DNA from: an uncultured Clostridia bacterium
Lineage (GTDB): Bacteria; Bacillota; Clostridia; Christensenellales; Borkfalkiaceae
NCBI GenBank assembly: GCA_930989535.1
Contig: CAKNLK010000017.1
Coordinates: 1 to 50,402, forward strand
Reading direction: 5' to 3'
Length of the DNA stretch: 50,402 nucleotides
Part shown: piece after piece, positions 42,780-50,402 of the stretch
Numbering within the stretch: position 1 is the first letter of the stretch
Layout of the letters: each line of letters starts with the position of its first letter
Notes under the pieces: generated by a model
The model's input: only the letters and a program-made list of their open reading frames with translations
What the model was told of the DNA's origin: nothing
Databases searched by the model: none
Program-made: the position numbers and the translations under genes

Positions 42780-42871
42780 ATGAGCGGAAAAATTTTTTTT
42801 CGCGTCTGCCGGAGCTGCCGCGGTTTTTCGCTGACCATGGAAACGAAAAATTTTTCAGGAGCGTGTGTTCA

Positions 42872-42875
<4 letters not shown>
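42780..42875 (+). CDS. 31-codon leader ORF coupled to rpoB
   Basis: ATG at 42780 with GGCGGAGG 4 bases before it, a better ribosome site than that of rpoB itself. It reads [18 protein letters not shown]... to TGA at 42873-42875, which overlaps the rpoB start as ATGA (42872-42875). It is basic and Cys-containing with no known family. The arrangement suggests translational coupling or a leader peptide that sets rpoB expression. It is not proven to be translated. Confidence 0.55.
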
Positions 42876-46918
<4,043 letters not shown>

Positions 46919-46936
46919 GCAAACGGGAGGTAAATT

Positions 46937-50402
<3,466 letters not shown>

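Overview
The window looks like the chromosome of a GC-rich, endospore-forming member of the Clostridia (Firmicutes). The evidence is a full-length sigma-K gene with its pro-sequence, the mcsA-mcsB-clpC cluster, long-form HPF, Ktr-type potassium uptake, an isoleucine T-box, RqcP, and consistent TTGACA/TATAAT promoters with 17-base spacers. A gut-type lineage near Christensenellales/Borkfalkiaceae is plausible, but that placement is inference from gene content and style only.

Layout. 1-374: two head-to-head copies of a structured repeat. 375-1376: a PerR-type regulator and rubrerythrin behind a perfect Fur-type operator. 1.4-10.7 kb: housekeeping and small genes, including fba, an M29 aminopeptidase, gap, a GNAT, an MFS carrier, a cysteine-rich small protein, tRNA-Leu(UAG), a DUF4422 protein and a DUF378 protein. 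10.7-12.2 kb: a small, partly AT-rich accessory patch with a two-HTH regulator and three small ORFs. 12.2-16.7 kb: an ABC efflux-type operon ending in MarR and DtxR/MntR regulators. 16.9-22.6 kb: sigK, then mcsA-mcsB-clpC and hpf (proteostasis, stress, sporulation). 22.8-24.0 kb: tandem zinc-ribbon membrane proteins. 24.1-26.5 kb: ktrB and ktrA, separated by a structured repeat. 26.6-33.8 kb: a nitrilase-fold protein without its catalytic Cys, a HEPN-like/CBS protein, T-box-controlled ileS, an rRNA-type methyltransferase and an RluA-type pseudouridine synthase. 33.9-36.5 kb: a large membrane-anchored surface protein and a 58-residue protein. 36.7-42.4 kb: a minus-strand run (RqcP, GNAT, IspDF, GNAT, a duplicated-domain membrane protein, a CAT-like enzyme, RadA). 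42.5 kb to the end: rpoB (with an acidic tail and a 31-codon leader ORF) and rpoC, cut by the window end.

The most unusual content is a family of six intergenic elements of about 170-320 bp (A 1-166, B 191-364, C 24848-25078, D 27346-27600, E 31923-32238, F 41985-42171). They share short conserved single-stranded blocks but have different stem sequences that are compensated on both arms, which is the pattern of a conserved RNA secondary structure. All three wobble-type mismatches I found in the stems are G-U on the same element strand. Five of the six have a terminal-type hairpin within about 12 bases of a neighbouring stop codon; the far end of A is outside the window. No transposase or other protein accompanies them. 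I do not recognise them as a named RNA or mobile-element family.
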